Source: Winogradskya humida
GTDB taxonomy: Bacteria > Actinomycetota > Actinomycetes > Mycobacteriales > Micromonosporaceae
DNA length: 64,000 nucleotides
Direction: 5' to 3'
Assembly: GCF_016862215.1 (NCBI RefSeq)
Contig: NZ_BOMN01000060.1
Coordinates: 1 to 64,000 of the forward strand
In this document: positions 23,314-33,374 of the stretch, one piece after another
Numbering within the stretch: the stretch's first letter is position 1
Layout of the letters: every line of letters starts with the position of its first letter
Translations under genes and position numbers: made by a program
The notes under the pieces: model-generated
What the model saw: the letters and a program-made list of their open reading frames with translations, nothing else
What the model was told of the DNA's origin: nothing
Databases searched by the model: none

Positions 23314-24798
23314 TCAGAGCACAAAAGCATCGGTCCAGAGCTGACGGGTACGCCCGGAGAGCGCCTCCATCAACGCCACCGCCTGACTGTCCGTCAGCGC
23401 CGCCACGTAATCGATCACGGCCCGTCCCCGAGCCCGCGAGATCCGGTCCGGTGTCCCCTCGGGCAGCTCGTCCTCGGCCAGCTCCACGAGGTCCCGGATG
23501 CGCCGCGGCAGCCGCTCGACCTCGTCCGGGTCGGCGAGCCACGCCAGCAGCGCCTCCACCAGCGAAGCGAGCAGCCGCGCCTGCCCACGCTGGTGCAGTG
23601 CCAGGTCGGGCCGGGCCAGCACGAAGCGGTTCTGCACGAACTTGAGCACCTGCACCTCGTGCCACTGCGCCGGGGCGAGCAGCACGTGACCCGAACGTAC
23701 GGCGGGGGTCTCGGTCACCTCGATCGAGTCGACCAGCCGCTTCGTCCACGTCGCCGAGAACGCCGCGACCTGGGATTCCGCCTCGAACGAGCCGTCGAAG
23801 GGTGCGCTGAGGAGGCCGTCGACGAGCTCTGCGCGTACCTGCTCGATCGCCGCAGCGAAGGCATCGTCATCGGCCACCCACCCGTCCTTGCGGTGCAGCT
23901 GGCGGCGCAGCATCTCGATCGCCGTGCCGGAGCGGCGCTGGTCGAGGTCCTCGTCGGCGAGACCGGAGTAGGAGGTGCGCTGCCAGGCCATCAGCTCGGC
24001 GGCGACCGCGCCCTGCTGCAGGACGCCCACCCGGTGCACGTCCTCGAGGTCGTGGATCGCGTACGCGATGTCGTCGGCCGTGTCCATCACCGAGGCCTCG
24101 GGGGTCTGCTGCCAGTCCGCGACCCGGCCGGTGAACGGGAGCCGGGCCTCGACCATGTCGCCGACCTCGGTCGTGTACGCGCCGAATTTCAGCGAACCGC
24201 CGTCCGGATCGTCGGCCGGCGCGGCGGCTCCCCGCGGCGGCGGGTCCATGAGGCGCGGGTGCGGCGCGGGGTGCGTACGCCTCGTCCAGGGGTATTTGAG
24301 GATCGCCGCGCGGGTGGCGGCAGTGAGATTGAGCCCGATGGTGGCCTGGCCGCGGATCTCCGTGCTGGTCACGATGCGGTACGACTGCGCGTTGCCCTCG
24401 AACCCGTCGCGCAGCCGCAGCCGCTGGCGGGCCAGGTTGTCCAGCACCCGCTCGCCGAGATGGCCGAACGGCGGGTGGCCCAGGTCGTGCGCGAGCGCCG
24501 CGGCCTCCACGACGTCCGGGTCGCAGCCGCCGAGTTTGTCGAGCTCGCCGGCGTACCGGCGGAGCAGGTTTTCGGCGATCGCCCGCGCGACCGACGCGAC
24601 CTTGAGACTGTGGGTGAGGCGGTTGTGCACCAGCAGTCCGGCGCCACCGGGGCTGATCACCTGGGTGACCCCGCCGAGCCGGGCGAAGAACGGCGAACTC
24701 ACGATCCGGTCCCGGTCGACGCGGAACGGGCTGGTGGCGAGGTCGCCGGGGGCGACGAGACCATCACCGAAGAGGCGCCGGGCGCGCGGATCATCCAT
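23314..24798 (-). CDS. dgt: Deoxyguanosinetriphosphate triphosphohydrolase-like HD enzyme
   Basis: A 494-residue dNTP triphosphohydrolase of the Dgt/SAMHD1 type, which cleaves dNTPs to deoxynucleoside and triphosphate. Seen: first His in LVHNRLTHSLKVASVARAIA (about residues 57-76), the HD pair with the metal site in AALAHDLGHPPFGHLGE, the EGNAQSYRI stretch, and the third Asp in SVMDTADDIAYAIHDLEDV. An insertion of about 25 residues rich in Pro and basic residues follows the PWTRR region. The start at 24798 matches relatives (RLFGDG near the start). It stands alone between hypothetical genes. Confidence 0.9.
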   Translation of the reverse strand: MDDPRARRLFGDGLVAPGDLATSPFRVDRDRIVSSPFFARLGGVTQVISPGGAGLLVHNRLTHSLKVASVARAIAENLLRRYAGELDKLGGCDPDVVEAAALAHDLGHPPFGHLGERVLDNLARQRLRLRDGFEGNAQSYRIVTSTEIRGQATIGLNLTAATRAAILKYPWTRRTHPAPHPRLMDPPPRGAAAPADDPDGGSLKFGAYTTEVGDMVEARLPFTGRVADWQQTPEASVMDTADDIAYAIHDLEDVHRVGVLQQGAVAAELMAWQRTSYSGLADEDLDQRRSGTAIEMLRRQLHRKDGWVADDDAFAAAIEQVRAELVDGLLSAPFDGSFEAESQVAAFSATWTKRLVDSIEVTETPAVRSGHVLLAPAQWHEVQVLKFVQNRFVLARPDLALHQRGQARLLASLVEALLAWLADPDEVERLPRRIRDLVELAEDELPEGTPDRISRARGRAVIDYVAALTDSQAVALMEALSGRTRQLWTDAFVL

Positions 24799-24854
24799 GC
24801 GCCCGACGCTATTACATCAGCTCGGCGGGAGGTTACATCAGCTCAGCGAGGAGG

Positions 24855-25433
24855 TCAGCGAGACTGCAGGGCGTCCAGGGCGACGGCCATCGCGGCGACC
24901 AGGCGGCGGTCCAGCGCGGGGTCGTGGATGGTCACGACGTAGCGGTCGCGCAGGCCCCACTTCTTGACCACGCTGAACGCCGGGCGGTCACCCAGCAGGA
25001 AGTCGAAGTGGTACGGCAGCCACGACAGCGAGTCGACGAAACGACGCAGGATCGCGACCGTGAGGTTCGTCTCCCGGCCGATCATCTCGCCGTGCCCGGG
25101 CTGCTCCAGGTGCCACGTGGAGCGCAGCAGCGATTCCTTGAAGTTCTTGCGGAACAGACCGATAGGAGTCCCCGCGGCGTCCGTGACGTCGTAGGTGGCG
25201 CCCAGATCCATCACCTGGCGTGCCTTGAAGCCCAGGACGGGAGTGGTCTTCTTGTCATCGGTGTAGAGGGTGACCTGCTCCTTGAAGGCCATCCGCTTCT
25301 GCTGCGCGAAGGCCAGGATGCCGGCTTCCGAGCCGTCCGGAGCGACGGCGTGGACCTCATATTGGTTGACCATCAGGCGCACACGCTGGCGCACGATGAG
25401 TTGCTGCTGGGTCTGAAGGGTGTCGACAGTCAC
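24855..25433 (-). CDS. LURP-one/scramblase-related family protein
   Basis: A 192-residue single-domain protein of the Tubby C-terminal-like fold as found in LURP-one-related and scramblase-like proteins. Seen: LIVRQRVRLMVNQYEVHA at the N-terminus, AFAQQKRMAFKEQVTLYTD, the PVLGFKARQVMDLGATYDVTDA beta-hairpin series, and IGLFRKNFKESLLRSTW. Bacterial members have no confirmed function, although a lipid or membrane role is often supposed. GTG 25433 is used; an upstream frame to 25676 is unconserved and is not expected to be translated. Confidence 0.75.
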   Translation of the reverse strand: MTVDTLQTQQQLIVRQRVRLMVNQYEVHAVAPDGSEAGILAFAQQKRMAFKEQVTLYTDDKKTTPVLGFKARQVMDLGATYDVTDAAGTPIGLFRKNFKESLLRSTWHLEQPGHGEMIGRETNLTVAILRRFVDSLSWLPYHFDFLLGDRPAFSVVKKWGLRDRYVVTIHDPALDRRLVAAMAVALDALQSR

Positions 25434-25551
25434 GCGCCGCAGTGTGACATACCTCCCGTTGCTGAGATGTCCCTCAGCAGCGCGGTGGCGCAGTGCCGCC
25501 GGGGCGGACAGACTTGAAACCCGGGACAGAATCGACACGGAGGAACCGCGC

Positions 25552-26676
25552 ATGACGAAAGAGGCAAACGGCCGTCGGCGGCGGGCAGGTGGATGGGTCG
25601 CCCTCGCGCTGGGCGCCGCGGCGGTGTGGGCCGCCCACGACATCCCGCTCCAGATGGGCTCCCGCAAGATCGGCAAGCGTGCCGACGGGCAGCGTGGCGA
25701 GCGTTACCGCAGCTCCCCGCAGTTCTCAGAGGGTAAGTTCCGCAACACGCTGCCCGCGGCCGAGATGGCGCCGGCTTCGATGTCGCGGGTGCTCGCCGCG
25801 ACCCTGACCAACCGCGACCGGCGCCACCCCGGCTCCCCGATCCCGGTGGTCACCCCGGAGACGGGTGGCGACGGCCTCTACGTCACCTGGTACGGCCACT
25901 CGTCCGCACTGATCGAGATCGAGGGCCGTCGCGTCCTGCTCGACCCGGTGTGGAGCGAGCGCTGCTCACCGTCGCGGCTGCAGGGCCCCAAGCGCCTGCA
26001 CGAGCCGCCGGTCGCGCTGCGGGAGCTGCCCCCGATCGACGCCGTGGTGATCTCCCACGACCACTACGACCACCTCGACATGGAGAGCATCCGCAACCTG
26101 GTCGATCTGCAGGCCGCGCCGTTCCTGGTGCCGCTGGGCATCGGCGCGCACCTGGAGCGCTGGGGCGTGCCCGCCACCCGGATCATCGAGCTGGACTGGG
26201 ACGAGCGCGCCACCGTCGCCGGCATCGAGTTCATCGCCACGGCGGCCCGGCACTTCTCGGGCCGCGGCTTCACCCGTGACGAGACGCTCTGGGCGTCCTG
26301 GGTGATCAAGGGCCCGAACCGTAACGCCTTCTACTCCGGCGACACCGGCTACTTCCCGGGCTTCGCCGAGATCGGCGAGCAGCACGGCCCGTTCGACGTG
26401 ACCCTGGTGCAGATCGGGGCGTACGGCGACGCCTGGCCGGACATCCACATGTTCCCCGAGGACGGCGTGGCGACCCATGTCGACGTCAAGGGCGGCCTGA
26501 TGATCCCGGTGCACTGGGCGACCTTCAACCTCGCCCTGCACGACTGGCCCGAGCCGGCCGACCGTGCCTGGGCCGAGGCGAAGGCCCGCGGTGTCAACCT
26601 CGCGGTCCCGCGCCCGGGCGAGCGCGTCGACGTCGACAACCCGCCTGCGGTCGACGGCTGGTGGCAGCAGCTCTAG
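25552..26676 (+). CDS. Metallo-beta-lactamase-fold hydrolase, NAPE-PLD/UlaG type
   Basis: A 374-residue membrane-anchored MBL-fold enzyme. An N-terminal hydrophobic stretch (WVALALGAAAVWAAHD) looks like an uncleaved anchor. The metal site is complete: HDHYDHLD (about residues 169-176), TAARHFSGRG, FYSGDTGYF, and late MIPVHWATFNLAL. This is the pattern of N-acylphosphatidylethanolamine phospholipase D-like proteins, so a phospholipid or phosphodiester substrate is a reasonable idea, but not proven. AGGAACCGCGC precedes the ATG at 25552. A methyltransferase gene follows 11 bp downstream. Confidence 0.88.
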   Translation: MTKEANGRRRRAGGWVALALGAAAVWAAHDIPLQMGSRKIGKRADGQRGERYRSSPQFSEGKFRNTLPAAEMAPASMSRVLAATLTNRDRRHPGSPIPVVTPETGGDGLYVTWYGHSSALIEIEGRRVLLDPVWSERCSPSRLQGPKRLHEPPVALRELPPIDAVVISHDHYDHLDMESIRNLVDLQAAPFLVPLGIGAHLERWGVPATRIIELDWDERATVAGIEFIATAARHFSGRGFTRDETLWASWVIKGPNRNAFYSGDTGYFPGFAEIGEQHGPFDVTLVQIGAYGDAWPDIHMFPEDGVATHVDVKGGLMIPVHWATFNLALHDWPEPADRAWAEAKARGVNLAVPRPGERVDVDNPPAVDGWWQQL

Positions 26677-26686
26677 GTTTAGCGGT

Positions 26687-27478
26687 ATGCCGCCTTTCGA
26701 CGAACTGCTCTATGCCGGAAGCGCGGCTCACTACCCGAGCGGCCGCATGCCGTACCCGTCCGCCCTGGCCGACGCCCTCCGGGGTGAGCTGGGGCTGGAC
26801 GGGACCGGCCGGCTGCTCGACGTCGGCTGCGGTCCGGGCCCGCTGACCACCCTGCTCGCGCCGCTCTTCGCGCAGGCCACCGGGGTGGACGCCGACGCCG
26901 ACATGATCAAGGTGGCCCGCGCGGCGGCACCCGGGATCTCGTGGCGCCAACTGCGCGCCGAGGATCTGCCCGCCGACCTGGGGACGTTCCGGGTGGTCAC
27001 GTTCGCCCAGTCCTTCCACTGGATGGATCGGGAACTGGTGGCCCGGCGGGTCCGGCCGATGATCGAACCGGGCGGGGCCTGGGTGCACGTCTCCGCCGCC
27101 ACGCATCGCGGGCTGCCGGGTTCCGGGGTGCCATGGGACCGGATCGATGCGCTGGTCGCGGCATATCTGGGTCCGGTGCGCCGGGCGGGGCGCGGGCTGC
27201 TGCCGGCGGGTACGCCGGGCGGTGAGGAGGAGATCATGCGGGCGGCCGGTTTCCGGGGGCCCGCGCGGCTGCCGATCACCGGCGGTGACGTGGTCGGCCG
27301 GAGCACTGACGACATCGTCTCGTCGGTCTTCTCGCTGTCCTCGTCGGCGCCGCATCTTTTCGCCGAGCGGCTCGTCTCCTTCGAGGCCGAGCTGCGAGCC
27401 ATCTTGCGGGAGGCCTCGCCGTCCGGCCTCTTTGCCGAACGGCGAGGTGCAGTCGAAGCGGTGGTGTGGCGGCCCTGA
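26687..27478 (+). CDS. Class I SAM-dependent methyltransferase
   Basis: A 263-residue methyltransferase. Motif I is LLDVGCGPGPLTTLLA (about residues 43-58), acidic residues follow in TGVDADADMIKVAR, motif II is FRVVTFAQSFHWMDRE with the conserved SFHWM, and there is a C-terminal lid. The N-terminal FDELLYAGSAAHY stretch is typical of a small-molecule methyltransferase subgroup. The substrate is unknown. It is likely cotranscribed with the MBL-fold gene just upstream. Confidence 0.9.
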   Translation: MPPFDELLYAGSAAHYPSGRMPYPSALADALRGELGLDGTGRLLDVGCGPGPLTTLLAPLFAQATGVDADADMIKVARAAAPGISWRQLRAEDLPADLGTFRVVTFAQSFHWMDRELVARRVRPMIEPGGAWVHVSAATHRGLPGSGVPWDRIDALVAAYLGPVRRAGRGLLPAGTPGGEEEIMRAAGFRGPARLPITGGDVVGRSTDDIVSSVFSLSSSAPHLFAERLVSFEAELRAILREASPSGLFAERRGAVEAVVWRP

Positions 27479-27484
27479 AAGGCC

Positions 27485-27598
27485 CTAGCTCGCGGCGTCG
27501 AGAGCAGCCACCACGAAGATGGCGAGGAAGAAGAGCCCGCCGAGCAACATCGGCCGGACGTGGCCCAGGTAGATCTTGTGCTTCTGGTGGTACGGCAT
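27485..27598 (-). CDS. 37-residue single-pass membrane protein
   Basis: A very short gene encoding MPYHQKHKIYLGHVRP and then the hydrophobic segment MLLGGLFFLAIFVVAALDAAS. The ATG at 27598 has AGGGGG about 6 bp upstream, a better ribosome site than many larger genes here. The N-terminus is basic and the helix is long enough to span the membrane once. It converges on the methyltransferase gene (6 bp between stops) and lies downstream of nothing on its own strand for 90 bp. Function is unknown. Confidence 0.6.
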   Translation of the reverse strand: MPYHQKHKIYLGHVRPMLLGGLFFLAIFVVAALDAAS

Positions 27599-27687
27599 TG
27601 CGAACCCCCTGGAGATGCGGAGCGGTGTGCCGGACGCTCTCAGTGTGGAGGCCCGATAGGCTCGCTGACCAGGGGATTTAAGGGCTT

Positions 27688-28602
27688 TTAAGAGGACTTA
27701 TCGCCCGTACGCTGGCGGGGCACACACACTTTTACGGCGCCGGGGGCCACGGAGACACGGATTTTCTTTACCGCGTCACGGGCGCCGCCGTCCAGCTCGT
27801 ACGTGAGCGGCTCCCGCAGTTTGACGTCGATCTTCCGGGCCCGCGTCATGTGCACGAACGGCGACTCGTCCGAGCGCCCGACCGCCATCTGACCCATCGT
27901 GCGCGCCCACTGAGCGGCGCCCCGCGCGGTCGCCACCCCGACGTCCAGCCAGCCGTCGTCCGGCTTCGCGTCGTCGAACGCGTGGATGCCCCCGGTCACC
28001 GTGCCCACGTTGCCGACCAGCACGCAGCTGGCCTCCTCGTCGAACCAGGCGGTGCCGTCCACCTTGATCTTCGCCCGCGGGGACTCGCCGTTGACGTTGC
28101 GCAGGCCGGTCCAGACGTACGCCAGCTTGCCCATCCGGTCCTTCAGCTTCCCGTCCGCGTCGTGGATCATGGCCCCGTCGAAGCCGATCCCGGCCATCAC
28201 CGCGAAGTGCTCGCCGTTGAGAACACCCAGGTCGAGCTTGTGCCGCTCGCCGTGGAACGCGTTGTCGACCGCACCCGGCAGATCCGCCGGCACGTGCAGG
28301 TTGGTGGCGAGCAGGTTCGCGGTGCCGGCCGGGATGATGCCGACCGGGATCTTCGCCTTGGCGCCCGCGATCGCGTCGAGGCTGCGCTGGACCATCCCGT
28401 CCCCACCCCACACGATCAGCAGGTCGGGCTCCTTCCTGATCGCCTTGCGCACCTGCTTCGGGGCGTACTTGCTCTTCGGCACCTCGTACCAGAACAGGTC
28501 CTCGACGCCCTGGTCGGTGATGAGCCGGCGCAGCTCGTCAAGCCCGCCGCCGAGGGTCTTGCGCTGATGGGCGATCACAGCCACTTTCCGGGGGGTCCGC
28601 AT
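27688..28602 (-). CDS. Diacylglycerol kinase family lipid kinase
   Basis: A 304-residue soluble lipid kinase of the DgkB/YegS type, adding phosphate from ATP to diacylglycerol or a related lipid. Seen: LLIVWGGDGMVQRSLDAI (GGDGM nucleotide loop, about residues 66-70), the PAGTANLLATNL motif, VMAGIGFDGAMIHDA, and GIHAFDDAKPDDGWLDVGVA. The C-terminal basic beta domain ends in KVCVPRQR. ATG 28602 is preferred. It sits in tandem with a GAF-domain gene. Confidence 0.9.
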   Translation of the reverse strand: MRTPRKVAVIAHQRKTLGGGLDELRRLITDQGVEDLFWYEVPKSKYAPKQVRKAIRKEPDLLIVWGGDGMVQRSLDAIAGAKAKIPVGIIPAGTANLLATNLHVPADLPGAVDNAFHGERHKLDLGVLNGEHFAVMAGIGFDGAMIHDADGKLKDRMGKLAYVWTGLRNVNGESPRAKIKVDGTAWFDEEASCVLVGNVGTVTGGIHAFDDAKPDDGWLDVGVATARGAAQWARTMGQMAVGRSDESPFVHMTRARKIDVKLREPLTYELDGGARDAVKKIRVSVAPGAVKVCVPRQRTGDKSS

Positions 28603-28620
28603 GGGACGCCGACTTACCCG

Positions 28621-29199
28621 TTAGTTGACGCTCTCACGCATGCGCTGCTCGGCGGCGGCGCTGCGGATGACCATCAGCCGTAGCTCCAGCTCGTCGGAGA
28701 CCATCGATGCGAGATGCTCCAGGGCGGTGAGCTGGCGCTTCGTCGCCTCGCGGGGCTTGTTGTCGATCACGTTGACCGTGCCGAGCCGATAGCCGTCGTG
28801 CGTGCGGATCGGGGCGGCGGCGTAGAAGCGCAGGCCCAGCTCGCCGCGGACCAGGGGATGCTCCAGCGTGCGCGGGTCCACCGCAGCGTTGTTGATCACG
28901 TAGACGTCGTCCTGGGCGATCACCGACGCGCACAGCCCGGGCTCCTTGCCGACCTCACGGATGCCGTCGAGCCCCTGACAGGCGGCCAGCCAGACCCGGT
29001 CCTGCTCGACCAGTGACACGGTGGAGATGGGAGTGTCGAAGATGGCGCCGGCTACGAAGGCGATCCGGTCGTACGCGTCCTCGCTCGGCTGATCCACCAG
29101 CCGGTAGCGCCGCACGGCGTCCAGTCGCCGCCGCTCCTCGGGGCTGACGTTGTCGAGGTACTCGTAGGCCCCGCCGGAAACCGGGTTGCTGTTGGTCAT
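28621..29199 (-). CDS. GAF domain-containing protein
   Basis: A 192-residue protein with a single GAF sensor domain (about residues 25-175). Seen: RLDAVRRYRLVDQPSEDAYDRI, TPISTVSLVEQDRVWLAACQG, GLCASVIAQDDVYVINNAAVDPR, and APIRTHDGYRLGTVNVID, the usual order for the phytochrome/PDE-like subgroup. No output domain is attached; it may work as a redox or small-ligand sensor or as an accessory protein. The lipid kinase gene follows after 18 bp. Confidence 0.87.
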   Translation of the reverse strand: MTNSNPVSGGAYEYLDNVSPEERRRLDAVRRYRLVDQPSEDAYDRIAFVAGAIFDTPISTVSLVEQDRVWLAACQGLDGIREVGKEPGLCASVIAQDDVYVINNAAVDPRTLEHPLVRGELGLRFYAAAPIRTHDGYRLGTVNVIDNKPREATKRQLTALEHLASMVSDELELRLMVIRSAAAEQRMRESVN

Positions 29200-29299
29200 A
29201 TTTAGACCCTAGTGAAACTTCCGGGGGTCTCCGCAATGGTGCGACGCGCCAATCTCGCTCCGGCGGTGTCCCAGCACGGGAATGTCGCACAAGCTGTGC

Positions 29300-30586
29300 T
29301 CATTCCGCGGGTTCCCGCTCGCCGGCCAGCGCGCGTAGCCGTACCCGTGTGATCGCCCTGCCGGTCACCTCGACCACCTCCGCGGTGAACTCCGGCAGCG
29401 TCACCACCTCACCCGGAGCTGTCGGGATGTGCCCCAGCGACGCCAGCACCTTCCCGGCGATCGTGGTGTAGTCACCGTCGTCGTGCCCGTTGCCGTCGAA
29501 CCCGATGTCCGGCAGGTCATGGATCGGGAACGAACCAGGCATCAGCAGCGCGCCGTCCGGCTCGTGCACCACGGACTGCACGTCCCGGTCGGTCTCGTCG
29601 TAGATCTCCCCGACGATCTCCTCGACCAGATCCTCCATCGTGACGATGCCGTCGATCGCGCCGCGCTCATCCACGACCAGGGCCAGCTGCGCGCGCTCCA
29701 GCCGCAGCTGCCGCATCGCGTCGGAGACCCGCAACGTCTCGGGCAGGAACAACCCCGGCCGGGCGAACCCGTCCACCGGCCCCTGCGCGTTGACCAGCTC
29801 CCGCAGATGCACCACGCCGATCACGTCGTCCAGCCCGGCCGGTCCGACAACCGGCGCCCGCGAATGCCCGCCCGCGATCAGCTGGGTCAGCGCCTCGCTC
29901 GCCGGCAACCCCGTCGCCAGCGTCAGCACGTCCCGGCGCGGCACCAGGATCTCCCGCAGGATCCGGTCGGCGATCTCGAACGCCCCGGAGATGATGGTGC
30001 GCTGCTCCGCCGAGAAATCCTGCTGCGCGGCGACCATGTCGCGGATCTCCTCGGTGGAGACCTCCTCACGCTGTGCTTTCGGATCCACCCCGGCCAGTCG
30101 CACCACCATGTCGGTGGCCTTGCTCAAAAGCCAGATCGCCGGTCGCGAGATCGTCGAGAGCAGGTCCAGCGGGCGGGCCACGAGCAGGGCCCATCCCTCC
30201 GTACGCTGCATGGCGATCCGTTTCGGCGCCAGCTCCCCGATCACCAGTGTGATGAACGTCAGCGCGATCGTCACCAGCACGATGGACGCCGGCTCAGCGG
30301 CCGCCCCCAGAAACCCGAGCGGCTTGACCAGCGGCTTCGACAACGACACGGCAGCCGCGGCGGACGCCAGGAACCCGGCCAGCGTGATGCCGATCTGGAT
30401 CGTGGCGAGAAACCTGTTCGGGTCCCGGGTCAGCCGGCCCAGCACCGGACCCGCCCTGGTGCTGCGCTCCAGCTTGTGCACCTGGCTGTCCCGCAACGAG
30501 ACCAGCGCCATCTCACTGCCGGAAAAGGCCGCGTTCACCAGCACCAGGACCAGCACGAGCACAATTTGCCCGCCTATGCCATCCAC
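29300..30586 (-). CDS. CNNM/hemolysin C family membrane protein (DUF21-CBS-CorC)
   Basis: A 428-residue membrane protein. The N-terminal DUF21 domain (about residues 1-190) has four hydrophobic segments, with NAAFSGSEMALVSLRDSQ and IGELAPKRIAMQ as its marks. A CBS pair (about 205-330: VPRRDVLTLATG, IVTMEDLVEEIVGEI) and a CorC_HlyC transporter-associated domain (about 340-425) follow. Homologues of this layout are Mg2+/Co2+ efflux or Na+/Mg2+ exchange proteins. ATG 30586 fits the first helix. Confidence 0.92.
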   Translation of the reverse strand: MDGIGGQIVLVLVLVLVNAAFSGSEMALVSLRDSQVHKLERSTRAGPVLGRLTRDPNRFLATIQIGITLAGFLASAAAAVSLSKPLVKPLGFLGAAAEPASIVLVTIALTFITLVIGELAPKRIAMQRTEGWALLVARPLDLLSTISRPAIWLLSKATDMVVRLAGVDPKAQREEVSTEEIRDMVAAQQDFSAEQRTIISGAFEIADRILREILVPRRDVLTLATGLPASEALTQLIAGGHSRAPVVGPAGLDDVIGVVHLRELVNAQGPVDGFARPGLFLPETLRVSDAMRQLRLERAQLALVVDERGAIDGIVTMEDLVEEIVGEIYDETDRDVQSVVHEPDGALLMPGSFPIHDLPDIGFDGNGHDDGDYTTIAGKVLASLGHIPTAPGEVVTLPEFTAEVVEVTGRAITRVRLRALAGEREPAE

Positions 30587-30607
30587 GCCCAGCCTCGCTC
30601 CGTGAAG

Positions 30608-31978
<1,371 letters not shown>

Positions 31979-32242
31979 GGTGCGTACTCCACGATCACGT
32001 TCGAGGCGCGCCCGAGGCCGCAGGCCGGGGTGCCCGGGCTCGAGAGTTGGGGACGGTCCGGCCGGTTGCGGACGTGGGGCCCGGGCGTCGCGTGCCAGCC
32101 CGTCACCGCACCCTCGCAATCAAGACACCGAACCGTTTCGCGGGCGAAACTACCACCCCCCGATGAGTAGGGTACGGGTACGGCGGCGCCGTCCACCGCC
32201 GCCCGGATCGCCCCCGCCGGGGCGCGACCACGTTGGAGCGAC

Positions 32243-32800
32243 ATGCCGGAAATCCCACCGCCCGCACTGCTGCGCGGAGCCCAGGTAACGCTCCGTCCCG
32301 CTACGCAGAGCGACGTCCCGTCCCTCGCCGCCATCCGCGCAACCCCCGAGGTCCGAGCCCGCTGGCGCGGCGACGATGACACAGCGCCGGAGATCCACGC
32401 CGCGATCGAGGACGCGGGGCTGCAGCTCCTGACCATCCTGCTCGGCGACCGGGTGGTGGGCGCGATCCAGTGGTCCGCCGAGGAGGATCCGGAATACCGG
32501 CACGCGAGCATCGACATCTTTGTGGACCCCGGTGTGCACGGTCGTGGGGTGGGCACGGATGCGGTGCGGGCGCTCACGGCGTACCTGACAGAGGTTGAAG
32601 GTTTTCATCGTCTTGTCATCGACCCGGCGGCGGACAACGCCGCCGCGATCCGCTGCTACACCAAGGTCGGCTTCCGCCCGATCGGCATCATGCGCCAATA
32701 CGAACGATCCGCCGACGGCACCTGGCACGACGGCCTGCTCATGGACCTGCTCGCCACCGAGTTCGTCAGCCTGCCACCGGAAGGTCATTCACCCGTCTGA
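32243..32800 (+). CDS. GNAT acetyltransferase, aminoglycoside 6'-N-acetyltransferase-like
   Basis: A 185-residue GNAT enzyme. Seen: VTLRPATQSDVPSLAAIRATPEV, IQWSAEEDPEYRHASIDIFVDP, the CoA loop GVHGRGVGTDAVRAL, and DPAADNAAAIRCYTKVGFRPIGIM, the layout of AAC(6')-type and ribosomal-protein acetyltransferases. The sequence cannot show whether it acts on an antibiotic. ATG 32243 has GGAGCGAC upstream. A broken DUF2716 gene overlaps its 3' end on the other strand. Confidence 0.87.
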   Translation: MPEIPPPALLRGAQVTLRPATQSDVPSLAAIRATPEVRARWRGDDDTAPEIHAAIEDAGLQLLTILLGDRVVGAIQWSAEEDPEYRHASIDIFVDPGVHGRGVGTDAVRALTAYLTEVEGFHRLVIDPAADNAAAIRCYTKVGFRPIGIMRQYERSADGTWHDGLLMDLLATEFVSLPPEGHSPV

Positions 32801-33115
32801 CCGGCAACCAACTGGTCAGCATCGGCACCAGGACGGGCATCAGCCGCGCGCCGAAAACGCACAGCGTCTGCTCCCAGGGATGGCCGAACTGCCCTCGTCC
32901 ATGTCCTCGGTCAGGAACGCGTAGTAGTCCCCATCAGGAGACACTTCGACGGGCCACGTCTCATCGTCGGCGAGGGCATGCAGGTGGGGCTGGTAGCGGT
33001 AGCGCGGATGGTGCCAGTCCAGGACGAGCAGGCGCTCGCCGGGTGGGAAGGCATGTGCCGCGACAACCCGTCCTTCAACAACGCCAGAGCCGCCTGGGTC
33101 ATTGCGTAGAGGGCG
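32773..33115 (-). pseudogene. DUF2716 family pseudogene (frameshifted)
   Basis: Two minus-strand frames make up one protein of the DUF2716 type. The first reads PGERLLVLDWHHPRYRYQ, then WPVEVSPDGDYYAFLTEDMDEG (33043-32893). The second reads FGHPWEQTLCVFGARL and SWLPVRRV (32888-32773). They join at a one-base loss near 32888-32893. The part upstream of 33115 has no clear continuation, so the N-terminus appears lost or scrambled too. This explains an otherwise gene-free 570-bp gap. Confidence 0.55.
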
Positions 33116-33307
33116 ATGGCATGACCGCTGCGTGGCCGGCGGCGAACCTCGGGCCCGGGTTGGTGAAGAGCGGGCTGAGATCGACCGTAGGCCGGATCGC
33201 CGGGCGCCCCCCGGCGAATGGGCCGGATACCCATCGGCGACGGTGGACCCGGGCGGGGTCCACCGTCGCCGCTCTCACCCGTCACCCGAAGGTGGCAGGA
33301 GCCTGTC

Positions 33308-33330
33308 GCCGTCGCCCTCAGAGCGACGGC
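33308..33330 (-). terminator. Hairpin downstream of the ACT-GNAT gene
   Basis: GCCGTCGC (33308-33315) and GCGACGGC (33323-33330) form a perfect 8-bp stem with a 7-base loop, 45 bp beyond the ACT-GNAT stop. A weaker GC-rich hairpin (CCGCC/GGCGG) follows at about 33340-33360. It is likely the end of the ACT gene pair transcript. Confidence 0.55.
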
Positions 33331-33374
33331 AGTCTGTCACCGCCACCCAAGTGGGCGGCGGAAGTTTGGGGCCG

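Noticed and set aside
22987..24942. 651-codon plus-strand frame over the dGTPase gene
   Set aside because: Antisense to a gene with all HD-domain motifs; no independent support.
32163..32287. Arg/Pro-rich short frame before the acetyltransferase at 32243
   Set aside because: It overlaps the ATG and ribosome site of the GNAT gene and is low complexity; not supported as a gene.
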